Assembly: GCF_003390395.1 (NCBI RefSeq)
Contig: NZ_QUOV01000001.1
Location: 1,612,001 to 1,676,000 of the forward strand
Reading direction: 5' to 3'
DNA length: 64,000 bases
Origin: Thalassotalea euphylliae
GTDB lineage: Bacteria; Pseudomonadota; Gammaproteobacteria; Enterobacterales; Alteromonadaceae
In this document: positions 33,990 to 43,734 of the stretch, in pieces
Layout: every line of letters starts with the position of its first letter
Numbering within the stretch: the stretch's first letter is position 1
Program-made: the position numbers and the translations under genes
The notes under the pieces: generated by a model
What the model was told of the DNA's origin: nothing
Database searches by the model: none
What the model saw: the letters and a program-made list of their open reading frames with translations, nothing else

Positions 33990-34640
33990 TTACATCTCCA
34001 AAAAGTTTTTAATGATTTTGCTGCCATTTGCGCCTGAGCGCTCAGGGTGGAACTGACAACCAACAAAATTGTCTTTAACAATGGCAGCTGAAAACGCGCT
34101 GCCGTATTCACAGGCCGCTGCCGTGTAATCACTCACTGGTGCAGCAAAGCTGTGCACGAAGTAGAAGTAATCGCCAACATTGATGCCAGCAAATACGGGG
34201 TGGTCAATCACTGACGTTAGTGTGTTCCAACCCATATGCGGTAATCGCAGGCCATTTGCTTCAAGTGGTGCAACTGAGGTGGGAATTAAATCTAAACAGT
34301 CGATAATTTCCACGCCCTGATCTGTATCAGTTTGAGTGTGGCTCAGCGCTGAACTTTCACGAGAGTCGCTGCACATTAACTGCATACCTAAACAAAAGCC
34401 TAATACCGGTTGCGTTAACCCTTGAATACAGGCCACCAAGTTTTTCTCGCGAATATTTTCCATCGCGTGCTTGGCATTACCCACGCCGGGTAAAATGACT
34501 TTTTCTGCCACTTTAATCTTGGCTAAATCGTCGGTAATTTCGGCGTCAAAGCCTAGGCGCTTAATGGCGAATTTTACCGAGGAAAGATTGGCACAGCCGG
34601 TATCAACAATCACAAAACGGCTGTTTGCTTGCTCTGGCAT
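33990..34640 (-). CDS. hisH: imidazole glycerol phosphate synthase glutaminase subunit
   Basis: A 216-residue class I glutamine amidotransferase that supplies ammonia to HisF. The nucleophile elbow is [10 protein letters not shown], the catalytic His is in CQFHPERSG, and the N-terminus [21 protein letters not shown] is typical. An insertion of ~15 residues rich in Ser/Thr/Asp after MCSDSRESS separates the nucleophile from the next strand, compared with E. coli (196 residues). Its start shares one base with the hisB stop. Confidence 0.97.
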   Translation of the reverse strand: MPEQANSRFVIVDTGCANLSSVKFAIKRLGFDAEITDDLAKIKVAEKVILPGVGNAKHAMENIREKNLVACIQGLTQPVLGFCLGMQLMCSDSRESSALSHTQTDTDQGVEIIDCLDLIPTSVAPLEANGLRLPHMGWNTLTSVIDHPVFAGINVGDYFYFVHSFAAPVSDYTAAACEYGSAFSAAIVKDNFVGCQFHPERSGANGSKIIKNFLEM

Positions 34641-35707
34641 TACAGCGCTCCTTTGGTGCTTGGCAATTCGCTACCTTGTACGGTAATTGCTTGGCGCAAT
34701 GCGCGGCCAAAGACTTTAAACAAGCTTTCTACTTGGTGGTGACAGTTACCTTCTGTGGTTGAAAGGTGCAAGGTTACCGCCATGCTGTCGGCTAATGAGC
34801 GGAAAAAGTGCGATACCATTTGCGTTGACATTGTACCGACACGGCTGTCGGTAAAGTTAGCATCGAATTCAAGCCAAGGGCGGCCAGATAAATCAATCGC
34901 ACATTCGGCTCGGCATTCATCCATCGGCAAGACAAAGCCAAAGCGACCAATACCGCGTTTGTCACCTAGTGCTTGTTTTAACGCACTGCCTAGTGCTAAT
35001 GCGGTGTCTTCCACGCTGTGGTGTTCGTCGATGTGGTAATCGCCGTCTACTTTTACTGTTAGCGCAAAACCGCCGTGCGTAGAAATTTGCTCTAACATGT
35101 GATCGAAAAAGCCAAGGCCAGTGTTAATGCTGTTGCCTGTGCCATCAAGGTTAACATCAATGGTGATGTCGGTTTCTTTGGTGGTGCGAGTAACGGTTGC
35201 CTTGCGCGGCTGAGTTAATAGTTGCTCAGCAATGGCATCCCAGTTTAGGGTGTCACGGTTGTAGCGCAGCCCTTGGATGCCCATGTTAGCGGCAAGTTGC
35301 ATGTCGGTTTCGCGATCGCCAATCACGTAAGAGTTAGCAAAGTTAACTTTACCTTGCTGCAAGTAGTCAGACACCATGCCAAGCTTTGGCTTGCGGCAGT
35401 TACAGTTGTCTTTTTCAAAGTGTGGGCATAACAACACATCGTCGAAAATCACCCCTTGTGAGGTGAAGAAATCCATCATTTTGTTGTGTGGTAAGTCAAA
35501 ATCCGCTTGCGGGTAGCTGTCGGTGCCTAAACCGTCTTGGTTCGATACCATGACAAGGCGAAAGCCTTTTGCTTGTAGGGCAAGCAGTACAGGGATAACT
35601 TTTGGTTCGAAGACCAGTTTTTCTAGGGTATCGACTTGAAAATCTACTGGCGGCTCTTCAATTAACGTGCCGTCGCGGTCGATAAATAAAATATTTTGTC
35701 CACTCAT
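34640..35707 (-). CDS. hisB: bifunctional histidinol-phosphatase / imidazoleglycerol-phosphate dehydratase
   Basis: A 355-residue two-domain enzyme for steps 6 and 8. The N-terminal HAD-type phosphatase has [13 protein letters not shown] as motif I, VSNQDGLG, a zinc site [15 protein letters not shown], and [12 protein letters not shown]. The C-terminal dehydratase (from ~residue 168) has [30 protein letters not shown] and [18 protein letters not shown], with the manganese-binding histidines. The length matches E. coli HisB (355). Both ends share one base with the neighbouring genes. Confidence 0.98.
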   Translation of the reverse strand: MSGQNILFIDRDGTLIEEPPVDFQVDTLEKLVFEPKVIPVLLALQAKGFRLVMVSNQDGLGTDSYPQADFDLPHNKMMDFFTSQGVIFDDVLLCPHFEKDNCNCRKPKLGMVSDYLQQGKVNFANSYVIGDRETDMQLAANMGIQGLRYNRDTLNWDAIAEQLLTQPRKATVTRTTKETDITIDVNLDGTGNSINTGLGFFDHMLEQISTHGGFALTVKVDGDYHIDEHHSVEDTALALGSALKQALGDKRGIGRFGFVLPMDECRAECAIDLSGRPWLEFDANFTDSRVGTMSTQMVSHFFRSLADSMAVTLHLSTTEGNCHHQVESLFKVFGRALRQAITVQGSELPSTKGAL

Positions 35708-36876
35708 TAATTTGTTTCCTGTACTGATACCGCAGAAGTGTTTGTGACCAGATTTGTCATTGTTTTTTGTACTAAGTCCATCTCGCGCTTACTGCCAATA
35801 GAAATGCGTAGGCAGTTTTCCAATTGCAGTTGTTTTGATTGATCGCGAATTAATATGCCTTGCGCTTTAAGCCCGTCAAAAATTTCAGTTTTTAATGGCG
35901 TGCGAAACAGTACAAAGTTGGCGTCGCTGGCAAACACCTCATCAACCCAGCTTTGCGTTTCTAACCAGTTAATCAGGCTTTGGCGAAGTATTTTTGTTTC
36001 TTCAACGCGCACTTTCATTAACTGTAAATTATCACCAGTCAATGCTTGGCTGGCAATTTCTGCAACTGGCGCTGAAATAGGGTAAGGGGCGATCACTTTG
36101 CTTAGCAGGGTGATAATTTCTTTTGACGCCAGTGTAAAACCACAGCGTAAGCCCGCGAGCGCAAAGGCTTTAGAAAGCGTGCGCAGTACTACTAAATTAG
36201 GGTAGTCAGCTAACCAGCTTTGCGCTGAATCTTCCGGTGAAAATTCAATATAAGCTTCATCCACCACGACAATGGCTTTGTCTTGTGCTGCTTCTAACAC
36301 AGCTTTAATTTGTGCTTTTGGCAGCAAGTTGCCCGTTGGGTTGCCCGGCGAACATAAAAACACCACATTGACGTTATCAAGCTGCTCGATAATGCCGTCA
36401 ACATCCAACTGATTATTCACTTGTGGTACTTTAACAATACCTGCACCGTGATTTTCGGCGCTAATGGCGTACATGCCGTATGTTGGCGGGCAGATTAAAA
36501 TGCTGTCTTGGTATGCCGTACAGAAAGTGCGAATAATCAATTCAATACCTTCGTCAGCACCGCGTGTTGCCAGCAATTGTTCAACAGGTAAGTCGCTATA
36601 TTCGCTGTAGGCTTCCATCAAGTTTTCTGGTTGAAAATCTGGGTAGCGGTTAATGCAATCGGCGCTTAGCTGGTATTTACCAGGCCCCGAAGCTTCGTTA
36701 GCATTCAACCAAATTTTGCTATTAAAGGTTTGCTCGCCACTGTCTTTTGCGCCACTGTCTTTTGCTCCGGCATCTGCATCCGCTTTTTGTAAGCGGCGTG
36801 CCGACTGATAAGGCACCATCTCGATAAGCTCTGCACGTGCGAGCTTTTCTGCACTAGATAAATCTTTAGTTGCCAT
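35707..36876 (-). CDS. hisC: histidinol-phosphate aminotransferase
   Basis: A 389-residue PLP enzyme for step 7. PLP-binding Lys is in [16 protein letters not shown]. Other family signatures are [46 protein letters not shown] and [10 protein letters not shown]. Relative to E. coli HisC (356) there is a ~20-residue insertion near residue 35 ([20 protein letters not shown]) encoded in part by a 15-bp tandem duplication (GCCACTGTCTTTTGC type) at about 36738-36770. The overlap with hisD and hisB by one base at each end suggests coupling. Confidence 0.97.
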   Translation of the reverse strand: MATKDLSSAEKLARAELIEMVPYQSARRLQKADADAGAKDSGAKDSGEQTFNSKIWLNANEASGPGKYQLSADCINRYPDFQPENLMEAYSEYSDLPVEQLLATRGADEGIELIIRTFCTAYQDSILICPPTYGMYAISAENHGAGIVKVPQVNNQLDVDGIIEQLDNVNVVFLCSPGNPTGNLLPKAQIKAVLEAAQDKAIVVVDEAYIEFSPEDSAQSWLADYPNLVVLRTLSKAFALAGLRCGFTLASKEIITLLSKVIAPYPISAPVAEIASQALTGDNLQLMKVRVEETKILRQSLINWLETQSWVDEVFASDANFVLFRTPLKTEIFDGLKAQGILIRDQSKQLQLENCLRISIGSKREMDLVQKTMTNLVTNTSAVSVQETN

Positions 36877-38201
36877 TAGCTTTCGCCTTCTAATCGTATG
36901 GTTACCGCTTTTTGGTGCGCCATTAAACCTTCCGCGTCGGTTAGCTCGATGATTGCAGGCGCTAAATTTGCCAAGCCTTGACGGGTAATTTGCTGCACCG
37001 TGTAACGGCGAGAGAAATCTGCAAGTGATAAACTACTGACAACTTTTGAATAGCCGTAAGTCGGTAGCACGTGGTTAGTACCACTGGCGTAATCACCAGC
37101 AGATTCTGGCGTGTAAGCACCCAAGAAAATAGAGCCAGCATTACGTAGCTTACCTACTAAGCATTCTGGCTCAGCCGTTTGCACAATTAAGTGCTCTGGG
37201 CCGTAAAGATTAGATACTTCAACTGCCGTGGCGATATCGTCGGTTAAAATTAAACGACTTTTTGACAGTGCTGCACGAGCAATGTCGGCACGAGGTAATT
37301 CCGCTAATTGACGATCTAGTGCTTCGCGCACATTGGCAATTTGTGTTTCGCTATCTGACAGCAAAATCACTTGGCTGTCTTCGCCGTGCTCGGCTTGCGA
37401 AAGTAAATCAGCAGCAACAAAATCAGCATTTGCGCGGCTATCGGCAATCACCAACACTTCAGATGGGCCCGCTGGCATATCAATGGCGAAACCGGGGATT
37501 TTTTGCGACAGCTGCTTTTTCGCTTCGGTCACGAAACGGTTACCTGGGCCAAATACTTTATTGACGGATTTGATTGACTCTGTGCCAAGGGCAAGGGCGG
37601 CAACCGCTTGTGCGCCGCCAACGGCGTATATTTCATCAATGCCACAAAGCTTTGCCGCCGCTAGTACTTCGGGGGCGATATCGCCATTTTTATCTGGTGG
37701 TGATACCAACACTTTGCGCGGGCAATCAGCGAGCTCGGCTGGCACACCTAGCATTAACACCGTAGAAGGTAATGGCGCGCTGCCGGCTGGAATGTATAAA
37801 CCCACCGCTTCAATGGCTTCAGTTTTTAACACGCAAGTGACACCGGGGCAGGTTTCTACCACGATATCTTCTTGTTGCTGTGCTTGGTGAAAGCGTTTGA
37901 TTTGGCCGTAAGCGGTTTCCAACGCTTCAAGGCGGGCTGGTGATAAGCTATCAATGGCTGCTTTTACTTGCGCTGTCGTCACTTTCAGTGATTCTAGGCG
38001 AATACCGTCAAAGCGCTCTGTTAGGTTGATGAGCGCAGCATCGCCTTGCTCTGCCACCTGATTAACAATGTTATCGACTTGCGTGGCAAGTAAGCTGCTT
38101 TCCGCAATTGCTGGCCTTGCCAGCGCATTTTGCTGTTCTTGATCAGAGATACTTGACCAAGTTGTCGTTGGCAGTAATGACAATAAAGATTGTGTGCCCA
38201 T
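36876..38201 (-). CDS. hisD: histidinol dehydrogenase
   Basis: A 441-residue zinc- and NAD-dependent enzyme for the last two oxidation steps. Characteristic stretches are GLYIPAGSAPLPSTVLMLGVPA, VFGPGNRFVTEAKK, MPAGPSEVLVIAD, LLSQAEHGEDSQVIL with a zinc-site His and Gln, and GPEHLIVQT. The C-terminal GTNHVLPTYGYSKVVSSLS is complete. The length is close to E. coli HisD (434). It starts 11 bp after hisG. Confidence 0.98.
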   Translation of the reverse strand: MGTQSLLSLLPTTTWSSISDQEQQNALARPAIAESSLLATQVDNIVNQVAEQGDAALINLTERFDGIRLESLKVTTAQVKAAIDSLSPARLEALETAYGQIKRFHQAQQQEDIVVETCPGVTCVLKTEAIEAVGLYIPAGSAPLPSTVLMLGVPAELADCPRKVLVSPPDKNGDIAPEVLAAAKLCGIDEIYAVGGAQAVAALALGTESIKSVNKVFGPGNRFVTEAKKQLSQKIPGFAIDMPAGPSEVLVIADSRANADFVAADLLSQAEHGEDSQVILLSDSETQIANVREALDRQLAELPRADIARAALSKSRLILTDDIATAVEVSNLYGPEHLIVQTAEPECLVGKLRNAGSIFLGAYTPESAGDYASGTNHVLPTYGYSKVVSSLSLADFSRRYTVQQITRQGLANLAPAIIELTDAEGLMAHQKAVTIRLEGES

Positions 38202-38212
38202 GGTGTTTGCCC

Positions 38213-39109
38213 TTAACCCATCATTTTTTCAATTGGCATGACCAAAATTGAGTCACAGCCGAGTGCTTTTAATGCTTCCATGGTTTCCCAGAAGAAGGTT
38301 TCGGTGGCAACGACGTGTACTGCCACTAAGTCGTCGCGACCCGCTAATGGTAATACCGTTGGTGTCTCTTTACCTGGCATTAGGTTGCTGACTTCGTCTA
38401 ATTTGTCTTTTGGCGCGTGCAGCATAATGTACTTGCTTTCTTTGGCCTTCATTACCCCTTGAATGCGTGGTAACAAGGTATCGAGAATTGCTTGTTTTTC
38501 TGGCGCAAGTTCAACCCCTTGGATCAGTGACGCTTTAGAGCGGTAAATTACTTCCACTTCTTTTAGGCCATTGGCTTCAAGCGTTGCACCCGTTGATACC
38601 AAGTCGCAAATACCGTCGGCTAAACCAACACGTGGCGCAACCTCTACCGAGCCTTTTAATAAACAAAAATCAACGTTAATGCCGTTTTCTTTAGCAAAGC
38701 GCTTCATTAACTGTGGATAGGTAGTGGCAAAACGCAAACCGTCGAGTGAGGCAAGGCCGGTGTAGTTAAATTCTTCTGGCATCGCAAGTGATAAACGACA
38801 GCCGCCGAAGTTTAAGCCGGTGGTTTTAGTGTAAGCAGAGTTTTGGCCTAATAACTCACGCTCTAGTGCGGTTTCTTCAAGTGTGTTGTCGCCAACAATA
38901 CCCAAGTCGCACACACCGTCCATCACTAGGCCAGGAATATCGCTAGAGCGAACACGCATAATGTCGATAGGCATGTTAGTGACATGTGCCAACAGACGAC
39001 GATCACCCACATTAAGTTTTAAACCACAACGTTTAAGTAGTTGCTGTGTTTCGTCGCTCAGGCGACCTGACTTTTGCATGGCGATGCGTAAGCGTGTTTC
39101 TGTAGTCAT
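38213..39109 (-). CDS. hisG: ATP phosphoribosyltransferase (long form)
   Basis: A 298-residue first enzyme of histidine synthesis, joining ATP and [42 protein letters not shown] and [18 protein letters not shown] give the substrate site. The C-terminal ~75 residues ([23 protein letters not shown]) are the ACT-like domain of the long form, known to give feedback inhibition by histidine. The length matches E. coli HisG (299). It is the first structural gene after the leader and attenuator. Confidence 0.98.
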   Translation of the reverse strand: MTTETRLRIAMQKSGRLSDETQQLLKRCGLKLNVGDRRLLAHVTNMPIDIMRVRSSDIPGLVMDGVCDLGIVGDNTLEETALERELLGQNSAYTKTTGLNFGGCRLSLAMPEEFNYTGLASLDGLRFATTYPQLMKRFAKENGINVDFCLLKGSVEVAPRVGLADGICDLVSTGATLEANGLKEVEVIYRSKASLIQGVELAPEKQAILDTLLPRIQGVMKAKESKYIMLHAPKDKLDEVSNLMPGKETPTVLPLAGRDDLVAVHVVATETFFWETMEALKALGCDSILVMPIEKMMG

Positions 39110-39195
39110 TTTCCCTTCCTAAAATAAGTATAAATTTAAAATTTTTTGTAAATTGTCAATTTTGTTTAGTGCTAATTCGTTAGGCCATAAAACGT

Positions 39196-39235
39196 AAAAA
39201 ACCCCGAGAGAGTTTGACTCTTTCGGGGTTTTTAG
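39196..39235 (-). terminator. attenuator terminator of the his operon
   Basis: On the minus strand CCCCGAAAGAGT pairs with ACTCTCTCGGGG (one mismatch) around a CAA loop and is followed by six T. It lies 60 bp after the leader peptide stop and ~86 bp before hisG, the usual place for the terminator stem of a his attenuator. Confidence 0.88.
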
Positions 39236-39295
39236 AATTCTTCAATTCGCATGCCGCTGAAAGAGCCATAGCCCTCAGCGAATAAACCTGAGCGG

Positions 39296-39346
39296 CTAAT
39301 CCGTGTGATGGTGATGATGATGGATTTTGCTGAGGTTTAATAACAT
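39296..39346 (-). CDS. hisL: his operon leader peptide
   Basis: A 16-codon frame from the ATG at 39346 to TAG at 39296-39298, encoding MLLNLSKIHHHHHHTD. Six consecutive His codons (CAT CAT CAT CAC CAT CAC) compare with seven in the E. coli leader MTRVQFKHHHHHHHPD. Low charged tRNA-His would stall the ribosome on these codons and let an antiterminator form before the terminator at 39196-39235. The placement, strand and composition make the call firm despite the short length. Confidence 0.9.
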   Translation of the reverse strand: MLLNLSKIHHHHHHTD

Positions 39347-39674
39347 TTAAGTTGCCTTTGTTTAGCTTTTAATTAGCTTAATATTCGTTTCTGTTTTTCA
39401 GTGCATAACTGTTCGTATGCGTCTTGCAAATAACAATACTGACTAAAGTTGCGCTTCGCAACCCCTAAAAATGATTCTTTTATGACAAAAAGTTGTTAGT
39501 TATTGCTGCTAGCGCTAATGTTGTTGAAAAACCAGCCGATACAGGGGGAGAATTTCTAGCTTTTATAGTGGTCATAAATAGTAGGCATTAGCGCTGACCA
39601 ATATGAAAACATCATCAACAATATTCTCTTTCATTATATTAGCTACATAAGCGGGAGAAGGTGCACAGTAAACA
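39347..39674. other. region upstream of the his leader
   Basis: This 328-bp stretch should hold the his promoter on the minus strand; TTGCAA and TATGCA at ~39404-39431 with 16-base spacing are a weak candidate. A short hairpin GTTGCG-CTT-CGCAAC lies at 39448-39462. No gene is seen. Confidence 0.35.
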
Positions 39675-40193
39675 ATGGATATTTTTACGACTCAGCTTGC
39701 AAAGCTTGCTCCAAATCGATTGCAACCGAAAAAACTCAAAGTCAATCGCTTAACCAAGCAAAGCCCTTCTAAAAATATTGATGAAGAGCACGAGCACCTC
39801 GATGCTCACGATACAACTACCACCACATATCAACACGCGAAACAACAATTCTCTGAAGTAGTTGATGTTGAGATAGCGCATCAACAAAATGCTAATGCGG
39901 ATGATGAAGAAGGCATAGTAGATAAAAAACAAAGCTCTGTAGCATCGGAAGATGCCGAGCATACTAGTGCACCCGTAAATGCAGCAGCCCAACCTAATAC
40001 CATTCAGCCGAAAATAGATAGCCACATCCAGAAACGCGTTGAACAAGAAGGTGTCGAAGTGCCAAGCGATGAAGCATTAGCCCAGGTTGTTTACCAGCGG
40101 CCAACAATTGGTAACTCTGTTGCTAGCGAAAAAGCCGATGAAAACGCCAGTGATGACGATGACCACGACCAGCATTTAGATATTTTTGTTTAA
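39675..40193 (+). CDS. hypothetical acidic low-complexity protein
   Basis: A 172-residue protein with a basic start (MDIFTTQLAKLAPNRLQPKKLKVNRL) and a strongly acidic, Gln/Ala/Asp-rich remainder (for example KADENASDDDDHDQHLDIF). No signal peptide, membrane helix or domain is visible; it is probably largely disordered. A GGGAGAAGG stretch and a normal ATG spacing precede it, and it stops 58 bp before yoaA. I do not recognise it. Confidence 0.6.
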   Translation: MDIFTTQLAKLAPNRLQPKKLKVNRLTKQSPSKNIDEEHEHLDAHDTTTTTYQHAKQQFSEVVDVEIAHQQNANADDEEGIVDKKQSSVASEDAEHTSAPVNAAAQPNTIQPKIDSHIQKRVEQEGVEVPSDEALAQVVYQRPTIGNSVASEKADENASDDDDHDQHLDIFV

Positions 40194-40251
40194 TCCTCAC
40201 AATCTACCGATATAATAGCGCCTTTGTTATTTTCTCGGTAATTTTGCGCAG

Positions 40252-42183
40252 ATGAGCACAGTTGCACAGGCTTTTTCATCAAGTGGTTTATTGGCAAAAG
40301 CCATTAATGGTTTTTCCCCTCGCCAAGCACAACTTGATATGGCGCTAGAAGTTGAACAAGCGATTGCCAAGCAACATACCTTAATTGTTGAAGCGGGTAC
40401 CGGAACCGGTAAAACCTTTGCTTATTTGATCCCTGCGTTGATGTCGGATAAAAAAGTGATTGTTTCTACGGGTACTAAAACCCTACAAGAGCAGTTATTT
40501 CACAAAGATATTCCGGTTATCCGCAAAGCGTTAGCAACGGGCGCGCAAATGGCGCTGTTAAAAGGGCGTGCCAATTACTTGTGCATCTACCGAATGGAGC
40601 AATTTCAGCACACGCGTGGTGTGTTAGATGCGCAAGGGTTAGCTGATTTTGTGCAGGTGAAACATTGGGCGAATAGCACGCATGCAGGCGATATCGGTGA
40701 GCTAGACTCGGTTGCCGAAGACTCTAGCATATTTCCACATATCACCAGTACCGCTGATAATTGTTTGGCGCGAGACTGCCCGCATTTCGAAGATTGCTAC
40801 TTGGTTAAAGCCCGTCAAAAGGCGATAGAAGCCGATGTTGTTGTGGTTAACCACCATCTGTTTTTTGCGGATATGGCACTGAAAGACACGGGCTTTGGTG
40901 AGTTAATCCCGAAAGCCGATGTGGTGATATTTGATGAGGCCCATCAAATATCCGATATTGCCAGCGAATACTTTGGTGAGTCGTTTTCAACAAGGCAAGT
41001 GCAAGAGCTTTGTAGCGACGTTATTCAAGCCTACAAAACTAGCGTTACAGACGTGAAACAACTGGGTAAAGCCGCAGAAAAGCTTGAGCGAACTTGCCAA
41101 GATTTTCGTCTGCTCTTTGCTCATGATCCTGAGCGCGGCAATTGGCGAGAGAAATGGCACAATGCCCGCATTCGTCAAGCGTTTGAACACTTAAAAACCG
41201 ATTTAGATTTTTTATATCAAGTGCTCAAACTGAATGTCTCGCGCAATGAGCTGGTGGACAATTGTTTTGAGCGAGCAGTGACACTGTTATCTAAGTACGA
41301 CATCGTTGCCAATATCGACGCCTTTGAAGTTAGCCTTTGGTACGAAACAACACGCCGCCATATTACGCTGCATCAAACCCCGTTATCGATTGCCGACAAG
41401 TTTAGCCAAGTAGTCAGCGAGTCTGGCGCTGGTTGGATTTTTACCAGTGCGACACTGGCGGTAAATAATGGTTTCGAGCATTTTGCTAGGCCACTGGGCT
41501 TATCACAAGGGCATACGCTAATGCTGGATAGCCCATTTGACTATCTAAATCAGTCTCAGCTTGTGGTGCCACGTTATTTGCCTGAACCAAACGATAGGGG
41601 TAGGGCGTTAGCTTTAGCGGAATTAGCTGTGCCGTTAATTAACAGTGCTGCGGGTGCGTGTTTTATGCTGTTTACTAGCTATCGCATGATGAACCAAGTG
41701 GCAGAGCTACTGGAAGATAAAATAGATAACCCGCTGTTGGTGCAAGGGCAAATGGCTAAGCGCAACTTACTGACCGAATTTATTGCCCAGCCTGATGCGG
41801 TATTGCTAGCAACGGCAAGCTTTTGGGAAGGGGTTGATGTTAGAGGCGACAAATTAACTTGTGTTATCATAGACAAATTGCCGTTTGCCTCGCCTGATGA
41901 GCCGTTATTACAAGCTCGGAGTGAAGATGCCCGAAGGCAGGGTAAAGACCCCTTTGCTGAAATTCAATTGCCCCAAGCCGTTATCGCCTTGAAACAAGGG
42001 GTTGGGCGATTAATTCGTGATGTTAACGATCGCGGCGTATTGGTGATTTGTGACAACCGCATTGTCAATCGCCCATACGGGCAGGTATTTTTATCCAGTT
42101 TACCGGAAATGCGACGCAGCCGAGATTTAGACAAAGCGGCATCTTTTTTAACAACTATTCATAGTGAGACCCAATCAAGGTGA
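40252..42183 (+). CDS. yoaA: ATP-dependent DNA helicase, DinG/XPD-like
   Basis: A 643-residue superfamily-2 helicase. Walker A is VEAGTGTGKTFAYLIP, motif Ia STGTKTLQEQL and the DEAH box FDEAHQISDIAS. Four cysteines around ADNCLARDCPHFEDCYL and ANYLCIYRM fit the Fe-S cluster domain. C-terminal motifs are ASFWEGVDVRGDKLTCVII and GVGRLIRDVNDRGVLVICD. In E. coli YoaA acts with a polymerase clamp-loader subunit in repair of replication-blocking lesions. It overlaps tsaB by 4 bp, the same order as in E. coli. Confidence 0.95.
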   Translation: MSTVAQAFSSSGLLAKAINGFSPRQAQLDMALEVEQAIAKQHTLIVEAGTGTGKTFAYLIPALMSDKKVIVSTGTKTLQEQLFHKDIPVIRKALATGAQMALLKGRANYLCIYRMEQFQHTRGVLDAQGLADFVQVKHWANSTHAGDIGELDSVAEDSSIFPHITSTADNCLARDCPHFEDCYLVKARQKAIEADVVVVNHHLFFADMALKDTGFGELIPKADVVIFDEAHQISDIASEYFGESFSTRQVQELCSDVIQAYKTSVTDVKQLGKAAEKLERTCQDFRLLFAHDPERGNWREKWHNARIRQAFEHLKTDLDFLYQVLKLNVSRNELVDNCFERAVTLLSKYDIVANIDAFEVSLWYETTRRHITLHQTPLSIADKFSQVVSESGAGWIFTSATLAVNNGFEHFARPLGLSQGHTLMLDSPFDYLNQSQLVVPRYLPEPNDRGRALALAELAVPLINSAAGACFMLFTSYRMMNQVAELLEDKIDNPLLVQGQMAKRNLLTEFIAQPDAVLLATASFWEGVDVRGDKLTCVIIDKLPFASPDEPLLQARSEDARRQGKDPFAEIQLPQAVIALKQGVGRLIRDVNDRGVLVICDNRIVNRPYGQVFLSSLPEMRRSRDLDKAASFLTTIHSETQSR

Positions 42184-42872
42184 ATTTACTAGCTATTGAT
42201 GCATCGACTGAAGCATGTTCAGTCGCCATTTTAAAAGACGATCAAGTATTTAGTGATTTTGAGTTATGCCCGCAATCACATAGCGTTGTGTTGTTGCCAA
42301 TGGTAGACAAGCTACTTGCCAAAGCTGGCGCGAAATTAACTGATTTTGACGCTTTAGTTTATGGCCGTGGCCCTGGCAGTTTTACCGGTGTTCGCATTGG
42401 TATTGGTGTCGCGCAAGGGTTAGCGTTTGCAGCCGATTTACCGACCATTGGTATTTCGACCATGCAGGCAATGGCCCAGCAGGCATACGAACAAGAAGGC
42501 AAAGACACCGTTAGTGTAGCTATTGATGCGAGAATGGCGGAAGTTTATTGCAGTAACTGGCAAGTAAACGAGCAAGGGCTAATGGCACTTGTCGGTGAAG
42601 AGCGCGTGCTTCCACCAGAGCAATTTGCGCAATCACTTGAGCAAGGTGAATATAAATATGGCGCAGGCACTGGATGGCAGGCCTATCAAGAAGCTTTTCA
42701 GTCAATTTGTGCTAACCTAGAAAAGATAAGTGTGATGTATCCTAACGCCCAATATATGTTGGCGCTTGCCAAACAAGAATTTATTACAGGCAAAGCGTTA
42801 CCAGCGGAGCATGCACAACCTGTTTATGTGCGTGATACCGTGTCTTGGAAAAAGCTACCAGGGCGAGAGTAG
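42180..42872 (+). CDS. tsaB: tRNA threonylcarbamoyladenosine biosynthesis protein TsaB
   Basis: A 230-residue partner of TsaD and TsaE in making t6A37 on tRNAs that read ANN codons. LLAIDASTEACSVAIL at the start is the ASKHA-type phosphate motif. PQSHSVVLLPMVDKLLAKAG and GPGSFTGVRIGIGVAQGLAFA are the TsaB hallmarks. The GTG start at 42180 overlaps the yoaA stop. The length matches E. coli TsaB (231). Confidence 0.96.
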   Translation: MNLLAIDASTEACSVAILKDDQVFSDFELCPQSHSVVLLPMVDKLLAKAGAKLTDFDALVYGRGPGSFTGVRIGIGVAQGLAFAADLPTIGISTMQAMAQQAYEQEGKDTVSVAIDARMAEVYCSNWQVNEQGLMALVGEERVLPPEQFAQSLEQGEYKYGAGTGWQAYQEAFQSICANLEKISVMYPNAQYMLALAKQEFITGKALPAEHAQPVYVRDTVSWKKLPGRE

Positions 42873-42979
42873 TCTGTGATAAAACGACTGTAACGCTATT
42901 GTAAAAGAAGGTATTAGTTAAGCGGTATAACACCCATTGCGTTAGGACATCTTGTAAGAATTGATGCCAGCTTAATGCA

Positions 42980-43615
42980 ATGGAAATCTATAACACTAAT
43001 ACGACGATACCGCTAACACGCCAAAGCCGAGCTTTTGCTACTAATCAGCAGCGTGTTAGTGGCAATAACGATACCGATAACAACGCCCAAATAGAGCAGA
43101 TACGTCGTGTTCGTAATACTGAGCGAGTTGATCAAAACTCGCCACAAAACTTTCCTGTAGCTCAACCACCATCAGCTCAACTACAATCAGCCCAGCCACA
43201 AAATCAACCGCAAGCGCGGCAAAACCGTTTAGACTATAGCGAAGCGGCGATTGCCATTTTAGAGGAGCGCACTCAGCGGCAGAGCCGTCAGCGAGATATA
43301 GGCTTTCAGCAAGAGATAAGCCGTCAGCAAGATATAAGCCGTCAGCAAGGTTTAGCTAGTGAGCGAGATGCTGGCCTTCAGCGAGAGCTCGACTTTGAGC
43401 AGGAATTTAATCGACAACAAGATTTTAACCTGCCGCAGGGATTTAACCTTCAGCAAAGAAACCGCCAACAATCAGACGCATCATCAGGGCAATTTGCGGG
43501 TTACGACCGCCCATCTGCCGCTAACCGCACGGCTATTTCAGCCTATCAAACAGTTGAAGGCCTAGAAGAAAGGGATAACCTTGAGCAAATTCTTGGCGTA
43601 GACTTATACGCTTAA
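42980..43615 (+). CDS. hypothetical Gln/Arg-rich repeat protein
   Basis: A 211-residue protein of low complexity. The N-terminal part is polar, with PPSAQLQSAQPQNQPQARQ. The middle (residues ~100-165) is built of near repeats such as SRQQDISRQQ, LQRELDFEQEFNRQQDF and NLPQGFNLQQRN. The end, GYDRPSAANRTAISAYQTVEGLEERDNLEQILGVDLYA, looks like a small conserved tail. No signal peptide is visible. The position between tsaB and fadD is where E. coli has the lipoprotein gene yeaY. No function is recognised. Confidence 0.6.
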   Translation: MEIYNTNTTIPLTRQSRAFATNQQRVSGNNDTDNNAQIEQIRRVRNTERVDQNSPQNFPVAQPPSAQLQSAQPQNQPQARQNRLDYSEAAIAILEERTQRQSRQRDIGFQQEISRQQDISRQQGLASERDAGLQRELDFEQEFNRQQDFNLPQGFNLQQRNRQQSDASSGQFAGYDRPSAANRTAISAYQTVEGLEERDNLEQILGVDLYA

Positions 43616-43734
43616 AAACTTCGTGTACGCCTCTGAATAGTGTTAAATATTATTAATTTCAGTTACATAAACGTGCTTGCCAAATAATGGCTTAACATCC
43701 ACTATGATCTGCAAACTCATATATAGAGCCAATC

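Noticed and set aside
34000..34132. 48-codon upstream extension of hisA
   Set aside because: It lies inside hisH in another frame and shows no similarity to HisA; the GTG at 33988 fits the family start and the ribosome-binding site.
39301..39330. Plus-strand GATGGTGATGATGATGG as a simple repeat
   Set aside because: It is the complement of the His codons of the leader peptide.
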